Of a stretch of DNA of 64,000 bases, positions 43,593 to 53,388 are shown piece after piece. Location: the NCBI GenBank assembly GCA_904384225.1, contig CAJFJV010000003.1, positions 1 through 64,000 of the forward strand, read 5' to 3'. Position 1 is the stretch's first letter; each line of letters begins with the position of its first letter. Position numbers and translations under genes: made by a program. The notes under the pieces are model-generated. The model made no database searches. It had not been told where the DNA came from and was given only the letters and a program-made list of their open reading frames with translations. Source of the DNA: an uncultured Oscillospiraceae bacterium. GTDB lineage: Bacteria; Bacillota; Clostridia; Oscillospirales; Ruminococcaceae.

Positions 43593-46016
43593 TCAGATCC
43601 GTACCGAATCGCCGGTGACAGATGTAGATTTCGGTTCACACCATGCATCCAAAACTTTACTTTCTTCTGTCTTCGGCGGTTGCACCAGCGCAAGCTCCAA
43701 AACTTCTTCAATTCTTTCTACCGGCTTAAACACAACCGATTCTTTTACAACAGGATCAACCTCATAGAGATCCGGTTCGTTCTCTTTCGGAATAATAACG
43801 ATTTTTTTGTTTTCACGGTATGCCGCCATTGATTTTTCACGAAGGCCGCCAATCGGCATTACTCTTCCTCGCAATGAAATTTCCCCTGTCATAGCGACAT
43901 CCCCACGCACCGGTATCCCAGACAGAGCAGAAACAACAGCGGTAACCATCGTTACCCCTGCGGACGGGCCATCTTTTGGCACCGCGCCCTCCGGAGCATG
44001 GATGTGCAGATCTTTTGTCTTATAAAAATCCGGATCAATATGATATTGCTCAGCGATGGTCCGAACATAGCTTACTGCTATATCTGCAGATTCTCTCATG
44101 ACATCGCCCAGACTTCCCGTCAGTTTCAATTTTCCAGATCCTGTCATAACAGCACATTCGATTTCTAACATTTCTCCGCCTACGCTGGTCCATGCAAGCC
44201 CGTTTACGACACCAACCTGATCGGATGCTTCCGCCTCGGACCGGCGGAATTTTGCCGGTCCAATTAAATCTGAAAGATTCTGCTTTGTGACAGTTACACG
44301 TTTGGCCTCTCCCGCTACAATACGTTTGGCGGCCTTACGGCAAACCGAACCAATCTGTCTTTCCAGTGTCCGCACACCCGCTTCCCTTGTGTATCCATCC
44401 ACAAGCTCATACAATGCGTCATCCCGGATCGAGAGCATGCGTCCGGACAATCCGTTTTTGTCCATTTGCTTTTTGACTAAATGACGTTTGGCGATTTGGA
44501 ATTTTTCCTCTCTTGTATAGCTTGGAAGCTCAATGATTTCCATACGGTCATAAAGCGGGCCCGGTATGTTTTGTGCATTGTTCGCCGTCGTAATAAAAAG
44601 TGCATGGCTTAAGTCAAACGGAATCTCAACATAGCGGTCGACAAATGCCACATTTTGTTCCGGATCAAGCGTTTCAAGCATGGCAGATGCCGGATCCCCA
44701 CGATAGTCATTTCCTAATTTATCAATCTCGTCAAGCAAGATCAACGGATTGTTTGTTTTGGCCTGACGAAATGCATTGATGATACGCCCCGGCATCGAAC
44801 CCAAGTATGTTTTGCGATGCCCGCGTATTTCGCTTTCATCTGTCACGCCGCCCAAAGAGACCCGGACATATTTTCTTCCGAGTGTTTTTGCGACCGACGC
44901 CGCAATCGAAGTTTTCCCTACACCGGGAGGCCCTACAAGGCAGATAATCTGCCCCTTTATTTCGGGCGCCAGCTTCCGCACACTTAAAAGCTCCAATATC
45001 CGCTCTTTGACTTTATCCAATCCATAGTGATCCCGATCAAGCTGTGCACGCGCTTTTTTAACATCCAACGTATCTTTGGTAAAGGAATCCCACGGAAGAT
45101 CAAGGCAAACCTCTAAATAAGATTGGATGACATTGGCCTCCTGAGATTGAATAGGCAACCGGGCAAGACGCTCGCACTCCTTCAAAAGCTTTTCGCGCGA
45201 CTCATCAGAAATATTCTGAATGGCCCGGATTCTTTCTGCCATGTCGTTCGCTTCATCCTGCTCGCTTTCAGTTTCACCTAATTCATCTTGAATAACGCGC
45301 ATCTGTTCACGCAGGAAATAATCACGCTGGTTTTTATCCATGCGCTCTTTTACCCGCTCATAAATACCGTGTTCAATTTCCAAAAGCGTGCACTCATGAT
45401 CCAACACTTCTGCCAACTCTTCCAGTGCAGCGTACGCACCATTTTTTTCAAGCAGCGCCTGCTTGTCCTCATAAGAGCACAGAAGATTTGGTACAATCGC
45501 GGTGAACAATTCTTCAGGGTCGTCTTTGGAGAGTACACGCGATACCAGCTCACGCGAGACATTCGGCAATGCAGCGCAATAATTCTGAAACAAGGTTTTG
45601 ACAAAGCGCATTAATCCTTCTGTTTCTTCTGCCGTGTGCTTTTTCCGTGAAGAGCGCGGCATGCGCTTTATATCCGACAGAATAAACGGCGTTGTACTTA
45701 AAATACGTACAAGTTTTGCACGATACTTTCCTTCGATCAAAACCCGAATTGCGTTGTCGTCCGCTTTCAATAGCTGCTTAATGGTACAGACTACCCCGAC
45801 TTGATAGAGATCCTGTTCCTCCGGATCCTCTGCTTCGATATTTTCCTGTGTTACAATAAAAAGATCGCGATTTAAATCCATAGCCGCCTTGATTGCAAGA
45901 ATCGATTTCGGCCGTTTTACATCAAAATGCATGGTTACACCAGGAAACGCAACCAATCCCCGCAGTGCCAACGTAGGCATTGCCTGAACTGCCCGTGTGT
46001 TTTTTTCCTGATCCAT
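43593..46016 (-). CDS. lon: ATP-dependent protease Lon
   Basis: An 807-aa cytoplasmic AAA+ serine protease that removes damaged and regulatory proteins. An N-terminal LON substrate domain (PTLALRGLVAFPGVTMHF) leads into a coiled coil, then the AAA+ module with Walker A GPPGVGKTS near residue 365, and the C-terminal protease domain. The catalytic dyad is Ser in PKDGPSAGVT near 684 and Lys in GLREKSMAAYR near 725. Full length, no frameshift. Confidence 0.97.
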   Translation of the reverse strand: MDQEKNTRAVQAMPTLALRGLVAFPGVTMHFDVKRPKSILAIKAAMDLNRDLFIVTQENIEAEDPEEQDLYQVGVVCTIKQLLKADDNAIRVLIEGKYRAKLVRILSTTPFILSDIKRMPRSSRKKHTAEETEGLMRFVKTLFQNYCAALPNVSRELVSRVLSKDDPEELFTAIVPNLLCSYEDKQALLEKNGAYAALEELAEVLDHECTLLEIEHGIYERVKERMDKNQRDYFLREQMRVIQDELGETESEQDEANDMAERIRAIQNISDESREKLLKECERLARLPIQSQEANVIQSYLEVCLDLPWDSFTKDTLDVKKARAQLDRDHYGLDKVKERILELLSVRKLAPEIKGQIICLVGPPGVGKTSIAASVAKTLGRKYVRVSLGGVTDESEIRGHRKTYLGSMPGRIINAFRQAKTNNPLILLDEIDKLGNDYRGDPASAMLETLDPEQNVAFVDRYVEIPFDLSHALFITTANNAQNIPGPLYDRMEIIELPSYTREEKFQIAKRHLVKKQMDKNGLSGRMLSIRDDALYELVDGYTREAGVRTLERQIGSVCRKAAKRIVAGEAKRVTVTKQNLSDLIGPAKFRRSEAEASDQVGVVNGLAWTSVGGEMLEIECAVMTGSGKLKLTGSLGDVMRESADIAVSYVRTIAEQYHIDPDFYKTKDLHIHAPEGAVPKDGPSAGVTMVTAVVSALSGIPVRGDVAMTGEISLRGRVMPIGGLREKSMAAYRENKKIVIIPKENEPDLYEVDPVVKESVVFKPVERIEEVLELALVQPPKTEESKVLDAWCEPKSTSVTGDSVRI

Positions 46017-46019
46017 ATC

Positions 46020-46514
46020 TCACTCATCCTTTCCATTTGCACAAAGCGCCTTCAAATCCGCTTCATCCAGACGCCAAGTTGTCCATTCCTCCAAAGGCCT
46101 TGCTCCCATATGCCGATAAAAGGCAATTGACGGTGCATTCCAATTCAGACAGCTCCACTCCATTCGTCCACACCCGGATGCAGACGCCAAATCAGCAAGC
46201 TGTAAAAACAAAGCCTTCCCTATCCCTTTTTTTCGGAAAGATGGCCTTACAAAAAGATCTTCAAGATACAAGCCACGTTTCGACTTAAAAGTGGAATAAT
46301 TGAAAAAATACAGCGCAAAACCAGCAGTGAGGCCGCCGTATTCCGCAATCAACGCATGTACCAAACCGCTTTTTATATTATCACAAAGCATCTGCGCAGT
46401 ACCTGTTACATCCGACTGCATTTTTTCATATTCAGCCAATTCACCGATCATATCAAAAAGAAGCGGTGCATCCTCTGGCAGAGCGCGCCGCATCGTCAAG
46501 TTCTCATCAGACAT
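46020..46514 (-). CDS. GNAT-family N-acetyltransferase
   Basis: A 164-aa acetyltransferase using acetyl-CoA. The pyrophosphate-binding motif is VRPSFRKKGIGKALFLQLADLA near residues 88-108, and SCLNWNAPSIAFYRHMGARPLEEW matches the diamine acetyltransferase (SSAT-like) C-terminus. A polyamine or amino-sugar substrate is possible but unproven. Its ATG has GGAGGAATTGTAAG upstream; it lies 3 nt before lon, so it leads the GNAT-lon-engB transcript together with the peptide gene below. Confidence 0.88.
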   Translation of the reverse strand: MSDENLTMRRALPEDAPLLFDMIGELAEYEKMQSDVTGTAQMLCDNIKSGLVHALIAEYGGLTAGFALYFFNYSTFKSKRGLYLEDLFVRPSFRKKGIGKALFLQLADLASASGCGRMEWSCLNWNAPSIAFYRHMGARPLEEWTTWRLDEADLKALCANGKDE

Positions 46515-46530
46515 CTTACAATTCCTCCAT

Positions 46531-46626
46531 CTATGAAAAGAACATCAGACAAGCGGTCGAAATGGTTCCCAAAAGGATAATTCCCGCCATAACCAGCGCA
46601 GCTATCCGTTTTGTTTTTTCTCTCAT
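46531..46626 (-). CDS. 31-aa single-helix membrane peptide
   Basis: A tiny frame (starting MREKTKRIAALVMAGI) with a basic head and one hydrophobic helix containing a Cys, ending MFFS. ATGGAGGGAAAACAGACA precedes its ATG, and a promoter is 35 nt upstream. It stops 16 nt before the GNAT start. The architecture resembles short DUF4044-type membrane peptides; function unknown. Confidence 0.6.
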   Translation of the reverse strand: MREKTKRIAALVMAGIILLGTISTACLMFFS

Positions 46627-46656
46627 TGTCTGTTTTCCCTCCATTTATACCTTTAT

Positions 46657-46685
46657 ATCTTAACATGATACCGTGTAACTGTAAA
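46657..46685 (-). promoter_or_regulatory. promoter of the peptide-GNAT-lon-engB run
   Basis: Minus-strand TTTACA (46680-46685), 17 nt, TAAGAT (46657-46662). An overlapping alternative is TTGAAC, 17 nt, TATCAT. Confidence 0.5.
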
Positions 46686-46751
46686 TAGTTCAAGCGTAAA
46701 CTGTGAACAAAACGCGAATGACTGTTCTTCTTCAGAAGTATGACGGCATAT

Positions 46752-46783
46752 AAAAAAACAGGCCTATATTGGCCTGTTTTTTG
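46752..46783 (-). terminator. terminator after DUF1846 gene
   Basis: AAAAAACAGGCC-tatatt-GGCCTGTTTTTT, a perfect 12-bp stem with T tracts on both strands, just past the DUF1846 stop. Confidence 0.9.
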
Positions 46784-46793
46784 AAAGCGATTT

Positions 46794-48281
46794 TTATTGA
46801 TAGAACAGATCTTTAGACGGGAAGTGAGGCCCGCAAGTCAAATTGATACGCAATTTCAATAAAGCTGACTCATCCTCTTGCCCCACCATATGTGTACAAT
46901 GTGCCTCACATCCCTTAAGTTGAGAAAGTTTTGACATGGCATAAGCCACAACATCATTTGAGGCGGCGCTTACAGCAAGCGCCAGCAAAATCTCATTTAA
47001 ACTAAGCATTGTATGCTTCATATTAAGCGTATTCCCTTTTAGCCCAATAATCGGCTCTATTACATTAGGGGAGATCAAGTGCAGCTCGTCAGGCAATTTC
47101 GCCAGCACCTTGATACAGTTTAACACAGCAGCAGCAGCGGCGCTCATTAAAACAGATTGTTTTCCCGTTACGATTTTCCCGTTTTCCAGCATTACCGCCA
47201 TTACCGGCACACCACATGCTGCACTTTTTTCTTTGGCTGCAGCAATCACCGGCCGATCGGCATCGGTAAGAGAAAGCTGCTTTAAGATCAGCTCAATGCG
47301 GCCGGCAGTTTCTTCATCCGCTGTTCCCTGCCGCACATCGCAACGCGCTTTATAGTAACGGCGAATGATTTCTTGTTTTGCCGCTGCACGCGTCACATCA
47401 TCATTAGAAATGGCAAAACCGGCCATGTTAACCCCCATATCAGTTGGGGAGCGATAAATGTCATCCCGTCCGGTGATCCTCTCTAAAATGGCGCGTACAA
47501 TAGGGAATACTTCGATATCGCGATTATAGTTTACCGCCGTTTTCCCGTATGCTTCAAGATGGAATGGGTCAATCATATTGACATCCTTCAAATCGGCTGT
47601 TGCCGCTTCATAAGCGAGATTAACAGGATGTTTCAACGGAATACTCCAGATCGGAAAAGTTTCAAATTTAGCATAGCCGGCCTTCACTCCGCGTTTATAT
47701 TCATGGTACAACTGAGAAAGACAGGTCGCCAGCTTTCCGCTGCAAGGTCCTGGCGCTGTTACAACAACCAAAGGACGTGTTGTCTCAATACAAGGATTCG
47801 CCCCAAAGCCGGTATCGCTTACAATTTGATCTACATCTGTTGGATATCCGGGCGTCGGGCGGTGAAGATAGGTCCGCAATCCTCTTGATTCTAACTTCTG
47901 CCTAAAAATATCTGCAGCCGGTTGTTCACAATAACGCGTAATCACAACACTGCTTACCAGAAGCCCCATATTCCGAAGATTGTCGATTACCCGAAGCAAA
48001 TCCAAATCGTATGTAATACCAAAATCGGCACGTATCTTCTTTTTTTCGATATCTCCTGCGTTGATACAAAAAATGATTTCTGCTTCGTCTTTAAATTCTG
48101 TCAAAAGTTTTACTTTTGCACTGGGATCAAATCCAGGCAGCACACGCGAAGCGTGATAGTCGTCAAACAATTTCCCGCCAAACTCTAAATACAGCTTGTT
48201 GTCAAATTGTTCAATACGTTTTTTAATGTTTTCCGCCTGTTTTTTTACATACAATGCATTGTCAAAACCAAATTCCGCCAC
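46794..48281 (-). CDS. DUF1846 (UPF0371) family protein
   Basis: A 495-aa conserved protein of unknown reaction. The N-terminal FDNALYVKKQAENIKKRI and the GGKLFDDYHASRVLPGF segment are family hallmarks; TAPGPCSGKLATCLSQLYHEY near residue 182 looks like a P-loop-type nucleotide or phosphate site. Family structures suggest a two-lobe enzyme fold. The start is GTG with AGGAGAAGG upstream. It is monocistronic, with its own terminator. Confidence 0.88.
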   Translation of the reverse strand: MAEFGFDNALYVKKQAENIKKRIEQFDNKLYLEFGGKLFDDYHASRVLPGFDPSAKVKLLTEFKDEAEIIFCINAGDIEKKKIRADFGITYDLDLLRVIDNLRNMGLLVSSVVITRYCEQPAADIFRQKLESRGLRTYLHRPTPGYPTDVDQIVSDTGFGANPCIETTRPLVVVTAPGPCSGKLATCLSQLYHEYKRGVKAGYAKFETFPIWSIPLKHPVNLAYEAATADLKDVNMIDPFHLEAYGKTAVNYNRDIEVFPIVRAILERITGRDDIYRSPTDMGVNMAGFAISNDDVTRAAAKQEIIRRYYKARCDVRQGTADEETAGRIELILKQLSLTDADRPVIAAAKEKSAACGVPVMAVMLENGKIVTGKQSVLMSAAAAAVLNCIKVLAKLPDELHLISPNVIEPIIGLKGNTLNMKHTMLSLNEILLALAVSAASNDVVAYAMSKLSQLKGCEAHCTHMVGQEDESALLKLRINLTCGPHFPSKDLFYQ

Positions 48282-48528
48282 TTTTTCACCCTTCTCCTAC
48301 CATTTGCGGACAGAAACCTGAATCCGCGTTTTTATTATTTTCTATCATACCATCTTTTAAAAAAGCTGGCAAGTCGATTTTATATGAGACTTTTTACATG
48401 TGTGTAGAGCTACAATACATATTGGACAGCAGGGCAAGAAAAGCGAACAAAAAAGGAGAAGGACAGAGCCTTCATAGGGTATCGTTAAGTTACGACACCA
48501 AATAATCCAAAAAGGAGCTCTGTCCCTC
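48282..48528. other. spacer upstream of the transposase fragment
   Basis: It contains GGACAGAGC and, about 55 nt on, GCTCTGTCC just before the transposase start, an inverted repeat that probably belongs to the insertion sequence. Nothing else seen. Confidence 0.4.
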
Positions 48529-48838
48529 ATGCGTAATAGCATAACACAAGACATGCGCTTTCGACAATCCCTAATGCAGTATGCAGCCAAATATGGTGTA
48601 AGCCGTGCGAGCCGGAAGTACAACAAAGCCCGCTCGTATATCTACTTCTGGAAGGCTCGCTGGGGTGGAAGTACAGCTTCCCTTGCCTGCCAGTCCAGAC
48701 GCCCACACCACCATCCAAACCAGCATACAGAGGCAGAACGGAAGCTTATCCGGGATATGCGAAGACAGAATCCGACACTGGGGATGGTGGAACTCTGGCA
48801 CCGGCTTTGCAAGCGCGGTTACACCCGCTGTCCTATTT
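48529..48838 (+). pseudogene. truncated transposase of an IS3-like element
   Basis: About 103 codons of a helix-turn-helix transposase N-terminal region (MRFRQSLMQYAAKYGVSRAS, then KARSYIYFWKARW, SLACQSRRPHHHPNQ and LGMVELWHRLCKRGYTRCP). The ATG has AAAAAGGAG upstream. After RGYTRCP the frame reads into antisense of the ABC permease, so the catalytic DDE part is lost. The junction lies near 48838. Confidence 0.75.
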
Positions 48839-48872
48839 CCGGACAACCGACGGCAGAATATTGGTCCAAACC

Positions 48873-50303
48873 TTATTCTGTGCGTAGCGCTACTACAGGA
48901 TCCTTTTTCGCTGCGCTTCTGGAAGGAATAATACCAGAGAATAAGGTAAGCGCCATACTAATCAAAATCAAAACAACCGCTATCCCCGGCGGAAGATAAG
49001 CGTTAAGCGCGTTGATACCTGTAAAGTGATGCAGGATCATATTAATGGGGATACACAGAAGGTAAGTAATCAAGACACCAAGGGTTCCGGACGTAAACCC
49101 GATAATCAGCGTTTCCGCGTTAAACATGGAGGAAACATTCCGTTTCGAAGCACCGATAGCGCGAAGGATGCCGATCTCCTTGGTTCTCTCCTGCACAGAA
49201 ATCAAGGTGATGACCCCGATCATAATAGAAGAAACAATCAGAGAAACAGCTACAAATGCAATCAGTACATAAGTAATCGCGTTTATGATAGAGGTAACCG
49301 ATGACATCATCAGCCCTACATAATCCGTATATTGGATTTGCTCTAAATCATCAGCCTCCGCATTGTAATCGGCAATTGCCTGTTCAATCACTTCTTTATT
49401 TTCAAAGGAGGATGCGTAGATATTGATAGATGATGGATTGTCTAAGTCTACATATCCCAGCTTTTGCAGGTTATCCTCGTAGCTGGATTCAGAAAAAATA
49501 AGGACTTCATCGTAATATGAAGCGCACTGCTCTGTCGTATAGCGTTCCATCATCATATCTAAAGCTGCCGACAGCTGCTGGGTGCTCATAGAATTCATTT
49601 CCTCTTGCACCTGGGCTGCATACTGCGTCCGGAACTGCTCTTGGGCTATCTGCGTAAATAGTTTGGACAAATCATTGTCGCTCATGGCAGAAACATACTC
49701 CCGTATCTCTGATTCACTCAGCCCAGCCTGTTGGCTGAGGCCTTGATACAGCATCTCTTCCATATCAGCACGGGTCATGGATTCTACCGACTGAGAGACT
49801 GCCTCATCTATCTGTTCCTGAGTTGGAATGCTCATAATCTGCACATAGGCTTCCGCTTTGCCGTTTTCGTCCAACCCGGAAATATACTCTCTAAATGCTG
49901 TTTCTTTCTGTGTGTCTGTTAAATCAGCTGTACTTTCCTGAAATGGAAGCCCTGTAAAGATATCAGTGGAGGGATCCTTTAACTGAGCCTCTACTGCGGC
50001 AGAATCTTTGGACTGCTCAATAATATATTCCGTCAATGCGCTGGTATATCCAATTGATCCGCTTAGCATAGTGGAAACAGCATCTTCTTTCGGGCGTATA
50101 ATACCGGAAACTTTTAAGCTAATCCCATTATCATAAAGATATTTTAGCCCGGCATCGGTTTCACGCAAATCTACATACATCCCGGTTTCTTCATCCAATG
50201 CATAACAATCAGAATTTGTAACGGTCTCCATAGCAACCATATCGAAGGCAAAAGGCAGTTTTGTACGTATAAGCAATCTACAAAGCATGGCTTTCACCGG
50301 CAC
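48873..50303 (-). pseudogene. 5'-truncated MacB/FtsX ABC transporter
   Basis: The open frame of 476 codons matches the C-terminal half of the ABC protein at 9796-12522 from about its residue 545 ([39 protein letters not shown], ending KKDPVVALRTE). The whole ATPase domain, first membrane helix and half of the extracytoplasmic domain are missing, and the first ~25 codons are unrelated. Its 3' end is intact and lies 35 nt from the transposase fragment. Without an ATPase it is unlikely to work alone; it may be a recombination relic. Confidence 0.8.
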
Positions 50304-50599
50304 GCGGTAAAATATAGTGTACTCCTGCTAAACACGAAGCACAATAAGTACTGTCATAGTGTTAGGATTATCAAACACGCCGGACAGACCCACAATTTTA
50401 TACGATGCTTTTTGCATTTCTTTCACAGTTGGCAGGTGACAGGGAAAGAATTCTGCGCTATAATAAATAATAGTTTCATTTAAATTGATCTTATTCGTGT
50501 TAATTGGAGGTTTGTTTTCGATTTTGTAGATCGATGCAAACCATACATACAAACGGATACCAGACATCTTCATTGATTTTTTATAGAAAGGATTTTAAT
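50304..50599. other. decayed sequence upstream of the truncated permease, plus promoter
   Basis: A minus frame ending in NPNTMTVLIV-like residues (about 50330-50420) may be a decayed part of the ABC ectodomain, but the match is too weak to assert. The plus strand carries the promoter of the zinc-ribbon gene. Confidence 0.35.
50436..50464 (+). promoter_or_regulatory. promoter of the zinc-ribbon/DUF1015 pair
   Basis: GTGACA (50436-50441), 17 nt, TATAAT (50459-50464). The -10 is perfect and the -35 has one mismatch. Confidence 0.55.
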
Positions 50600-51172
50600 A
50601 TGGAACCAAACGCCCCAAATTTACCTAATAATCCTTCCAGCATTCCCAATGAGCCGCACGAAATATACTGTTCCCGATGCGGATCTCCGGTTCGCGGCCG
50701 TTTTTGCTCTATCTGCGGCTTTCCAACCGCATCTCAAACACCATCCGTACCAAGTGCTCCGCTGATTTTCGTTCCACCAGCTCCAAGCGCAGTCAAATCG
50801 AAAGGCCATACAGCTTCCATTATTGTCAGTATTGCCGCCGGCGCAGCTGTGCTGATTCTGCTGTTTATCATGCTGCTGCGTTTTTCCCTTTCCTCTTATT
50901 CCACCCTTCCGCTGGAAGCCTCCTCGGAAATGAATGCCGCGCGGGAGGGTGTCAGCTCTGAAGAATATCAAAAACTATCTGTCGGCATGTCTTATGCACA
51001 GGCCAGTGCCATTATAGGCGGAGACGGCAATTTAGTTGACAGCGGCGAGAATGCCTATGGAAAAACCTATTATATTTATGGATGGCCCGGAGAGCGGAAT
51101 GAAAGTGCTGCGGTTTATCTTACTTTTATTGATGACGCCATATCCGAAATTTCCGTAGATGGGACCCTATAA
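50600..51172 (+). CDS. zinc-ribbon membrane protein with SmpA/DUF3862-like domain
   Basis: A 190-aa protein. The N-terminal zinc ribbon is CSRCGSPVRGRFCSICG (residues 21-37), then a Pro/Ser-rich linker, one membrane helix near residues 75-100 and an extracytoplasmic C-terminal domain. That domain (LSVGMSYAQASAIIGGDGNLVD...IYGWPG) follows the small SmpA/BLIP-like fold pattern. Function unknown. I start at the ATG at 50600, with AGAAAGGATTTTAAT upstream. DUF1015 follows after 14 nt. Confidence 0.8.
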   Translation: MEPNAPNLPNNPSSIPNEPHEIYCSRCGSPVRGRFCSICGFPTASQTPSVPSAPLIFVPPAPSAVKSKGHTASIIVSIAAGAAVLILLFIMLLRFSLSSYSTLPLEASSEMNAAREGVSSEEYQKLSVGMSYAQASAIIGGDGNLVDSGENAYGKTYYIYGWPGERNESAAVYLTFIDDAISEISVDGTL

Positions 51173-51186
51173 AAACGGAGGATAAC

Positions 51187-52455
51187 ATGAATCATACTGC
51201 TTTTTTACCAGCCGATATTTTGCTTCCCCAAAATGTGGATATGACGAAATTCAGCGTTGTTGCCTGCGACCAGTATACCTCTGAGCCGGATTACTGGCAA
51301 GCCGTCCGAACTCTTGTAAAGGATTCCCCCAGTACGCTTCATATGATTTTTCCCGAGGCTGATTTTAAAACGGCAGATTTCGATCAGACAATTTACTCTA
51401 TCAATCATACGATGACACAATATCTGGAAAAGGATATTTTCAAAACCTACCACAATTCTTTAATTTACGTCGAACGGGTATTAAGAAATGGTATGCTCCG
51501 CCGCGGATTAGTCGGCCGTATCGATCTTGAAGCTTATGACTACAGCAGCGGTTCCCATAGCGCAGTCCGTGCAACTGAGGGAACCGTATTGGAACGCCTT
51601 CCGCCGCGGGTTAAAATCCGCAGGAAAGCACCTCTTGAACTGCCCCATGTTATGTTGTTGGTCGATGATCCGGAACAGTCCGTTATTGAGCCGCTTTCTT
51701 TCAAAAGAGATGTTTTCCGCAAACTATATGATTTTGATCTTATGCAGCAAAGCGGGCATTTAACCGGCTGGCTTTTAGATGAAAAGACGCAGGAAAGCGT
51801 AATACATAAGCTGCATACTTTTGGCGACCCGGAGGTTTTCTATAACCGCTATAAAATAAAAGGTGTGCCTGTCCTGCAATACGCTGTCGGCGACGGCAAC
51901 CACTCTCTGGCAACAGCCAAGAGATGTTATCAGGACTTGAAAAAGAGAATCGGGGAAACTGCTGCAATGTCTCATCCGGCACGCTATGCACTCGTTGAGC
52001 TCGTCAATCTCCATGATGCGTCTTTGAGCTTTGAAGCAATTCATCGTGTTTTGTTCGGCGTTTCTCCTGAACATGTTTGCAGCGCCCTATTTAAAAAATA
52101 CGAATTTTCTGATCATGCAATGCCCAATTCTCAGAAAATTGATTTGGTAAAAGGCAACGATACAAAGACAGTTTACCTGCTGAATCCAACTAAAAATTTA
52201 GCTGTCGGAAGCCTTCAGGAATTTCTTGACTCGTATGTCGCAGAAAATGGCGGTGAAGTGGATTACATTCACGGGGAAAATGTTGTACGCAGCCTTTCTG
52301 ATCAAAAAGATGCGATCGGTTTCCTTTTGGAACCTTTGAAAAAAGCAGATTTGTTTCCTACTGTTATTGTTGACGGCGCGCTTCCCCGAAAAACTTTTTC
52401 GATGGGTGAAGCTTGTGACAAACGATTTTATTGTGAAGCGCGCAAAATCCGCTGA
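51187..52455 (+). CDS. DUF1015 family protein
   Basis: A 422-aa conserved cytoplasmic protein of unknown reaction. The N-terminal VVACDQYTSEPDYW and the central VGDGNHSLATAK near residue 240 are the hallmarks of DUF1015; the conserved GDGNH motif suggests a metal or phosphate site. The family is often near serine or phosphate metabolism genes, but no such neighbour is here. The ATG follows AACGGAGGATAAC. Confidence 0.88.
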   Translation: MNHTAFLPADILLPQNVDMTKFSVVACDQYTSEPDYWQAVRTLVKDSPSTLHMIFPEADFKTADFDQTIYSINHTMTQYLEKDIFKTYHNSLIYVERVLRNGMLRRGLVGRIDLEAYDYSSGSHSAVRATEGTVLERLPPRVKIRRKAPLELPHVMLLVDDPEQSVIEPLSFKRDVFRKLYDFDLMQQSGHLTGWLLDEKTQESVIHKLHTFGDPEVFYNRYKIKGVPVLQYAVGDGNHSLATAKRCYQDLKKRIGETAAMSHPARYALVELVNLHDASLSFEAIHRVLFGVSPEHVCSALFKKYEFSDHAMPNSQKIDLVKGNDTKTVYLLNPTKNLAVGSLQEFLDSYVAENGGEVDYIHGENVVRSLSDQKDAIGFLLEPLKKADLFPTVIVDGALPRKTFSMGEACDKRFYCEARKIR

Positions 52456-52500
52456 AACAACAGATCCGCTTGGGGCTATGGAATTTATATGATATTGACA

Positions 52501-52536
52501 ACAAAACTCCTGTGCAGAACTGCACAGGAGTTTTGT
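52501..52536. terminator. bidirectional terminator
   Basis: ACAAAACTCCTGTGCA-gaac-TGCACAGGAGTTTTGT, a perfect 16-bp stem with T/A tracts, between the convergent DUF1015 and kinase genes. Confidence 0.9.
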
Positions 52537-52638
52537 TTCTCAAATACCTTATCTTCTCTCTATTACGGATGATTTTTGACCATTCCTCCGTAGATAACGA
52601 TATTATTTTAGCATATAGTAAACCTATTGTCAAGATGG

Positions 52639-53388
52639 TTAAGAAACTTTCTTTATATGCGCTGTGCAAAACATTTTTATGATGAAAAGGCGCCGCACCT
52701 CTTCCGTACTCTGAAACGGTTCTGCCAATCCCATCAGGCGCATGAGATATGTTTTTTGGGGTTCAGCCAGCGGAAGTTCATGATACCACGCTTTCTTTTT
52801 CCCTGTTTCCTTATATCCGGAATAGAGTAAATACAAAAGTACATTTCCAAAACAAAAGTAGTCGAGATAAGGGGTATACCCATCTTCCGTCTTTATATAA
52901 CGCGCCAAACCATAATCGATCAAAGAAATTTCCTTTCCTGTATCAAGTACATTGGATATGCTGATATCCCGATGGACAATTCCCCGATTATGGAGATATT
53001 CCATAACCTCTAAAAGCTGAGAGCCTATTCGGTATATTTCCACATCAGAAAATTTCTTTTTCTTTTGAAACAGCAGCTTTTCGAGCGTTTTTCCCTTTTT
53101 ATATTCCAAAATAAAAAAATACCCTTTGCTTAAATGATTGACAACACCTAAGAATTCCGGTATTGCAGGATGAGAGGCAGAAGAAAGGATTACAGCTTCA
53201 TAGTGATTTTTCCTTCTATTTTTCTTCCATATCCGACGTCGAAAACGTTTCAGCACAACCCAATCGCCTTGCGGGCTTTTCGCCAAAAAGCAAACGCCAT
53301 AACGGCCGCTTCCAAGCCGTGTGTAGACGGCATAGTCCCCTATCTTTCGCAGGGTCAGAGCCCTCTTCACCCTATTTTGTGCCCGCAT
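52639..53388 (-). CDS. small Hanks-type Ser/Thr protein kinase
   Basis: A 249-aa soluble kinase. The Gly-rich loop is LGSGRYGVCFLA near residue 25, the ATP-binding Lys is in WVVLKRF near 47, the catalytic loop is IVHRDISISNVL (Asp near 139) and the metal motif is DYG (LIDYGLAR, Asp near 157) in place of DFG. The HRD loop has Ser where most kinases have Lys, as in several bacterial kinases. The C-lobe is short and no membrane helix or PASTA repeat is present. The start codon lies 22 nt inside the 3' end of the zinc-ribbon gene, so the two are translationally coupled. Confidence 0.85.
   Translation of the reverse strand: MRAQNRVKRALTLRKIGDYAVYTRLGSGRYGVCFLAKSPQGDWVVLKRFRRRIWKKNRRKNHYEAVILSSASHPAIPEFLGVVNHLSKGYFFILEYKKGKTLEKLLFQKKKKFSDVEIYRIGSQLLEVMEYLHNRGIVHRDISISNVLDTGKEISLIDYGLARYIKTEDGYTPYLDYFCFGNVLLYLLYSGYKETGKKKAWYHELPLAEPQKTYLMRLMGLAEPFQSTEEVRRLFIIKMFCTAHIKKVS

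Noticed and set aside
48529..48999. 156-codon intact transposase
   Set aside because: Only the first ~103 codons are transposase; the rest is antisense of the ABC permease.
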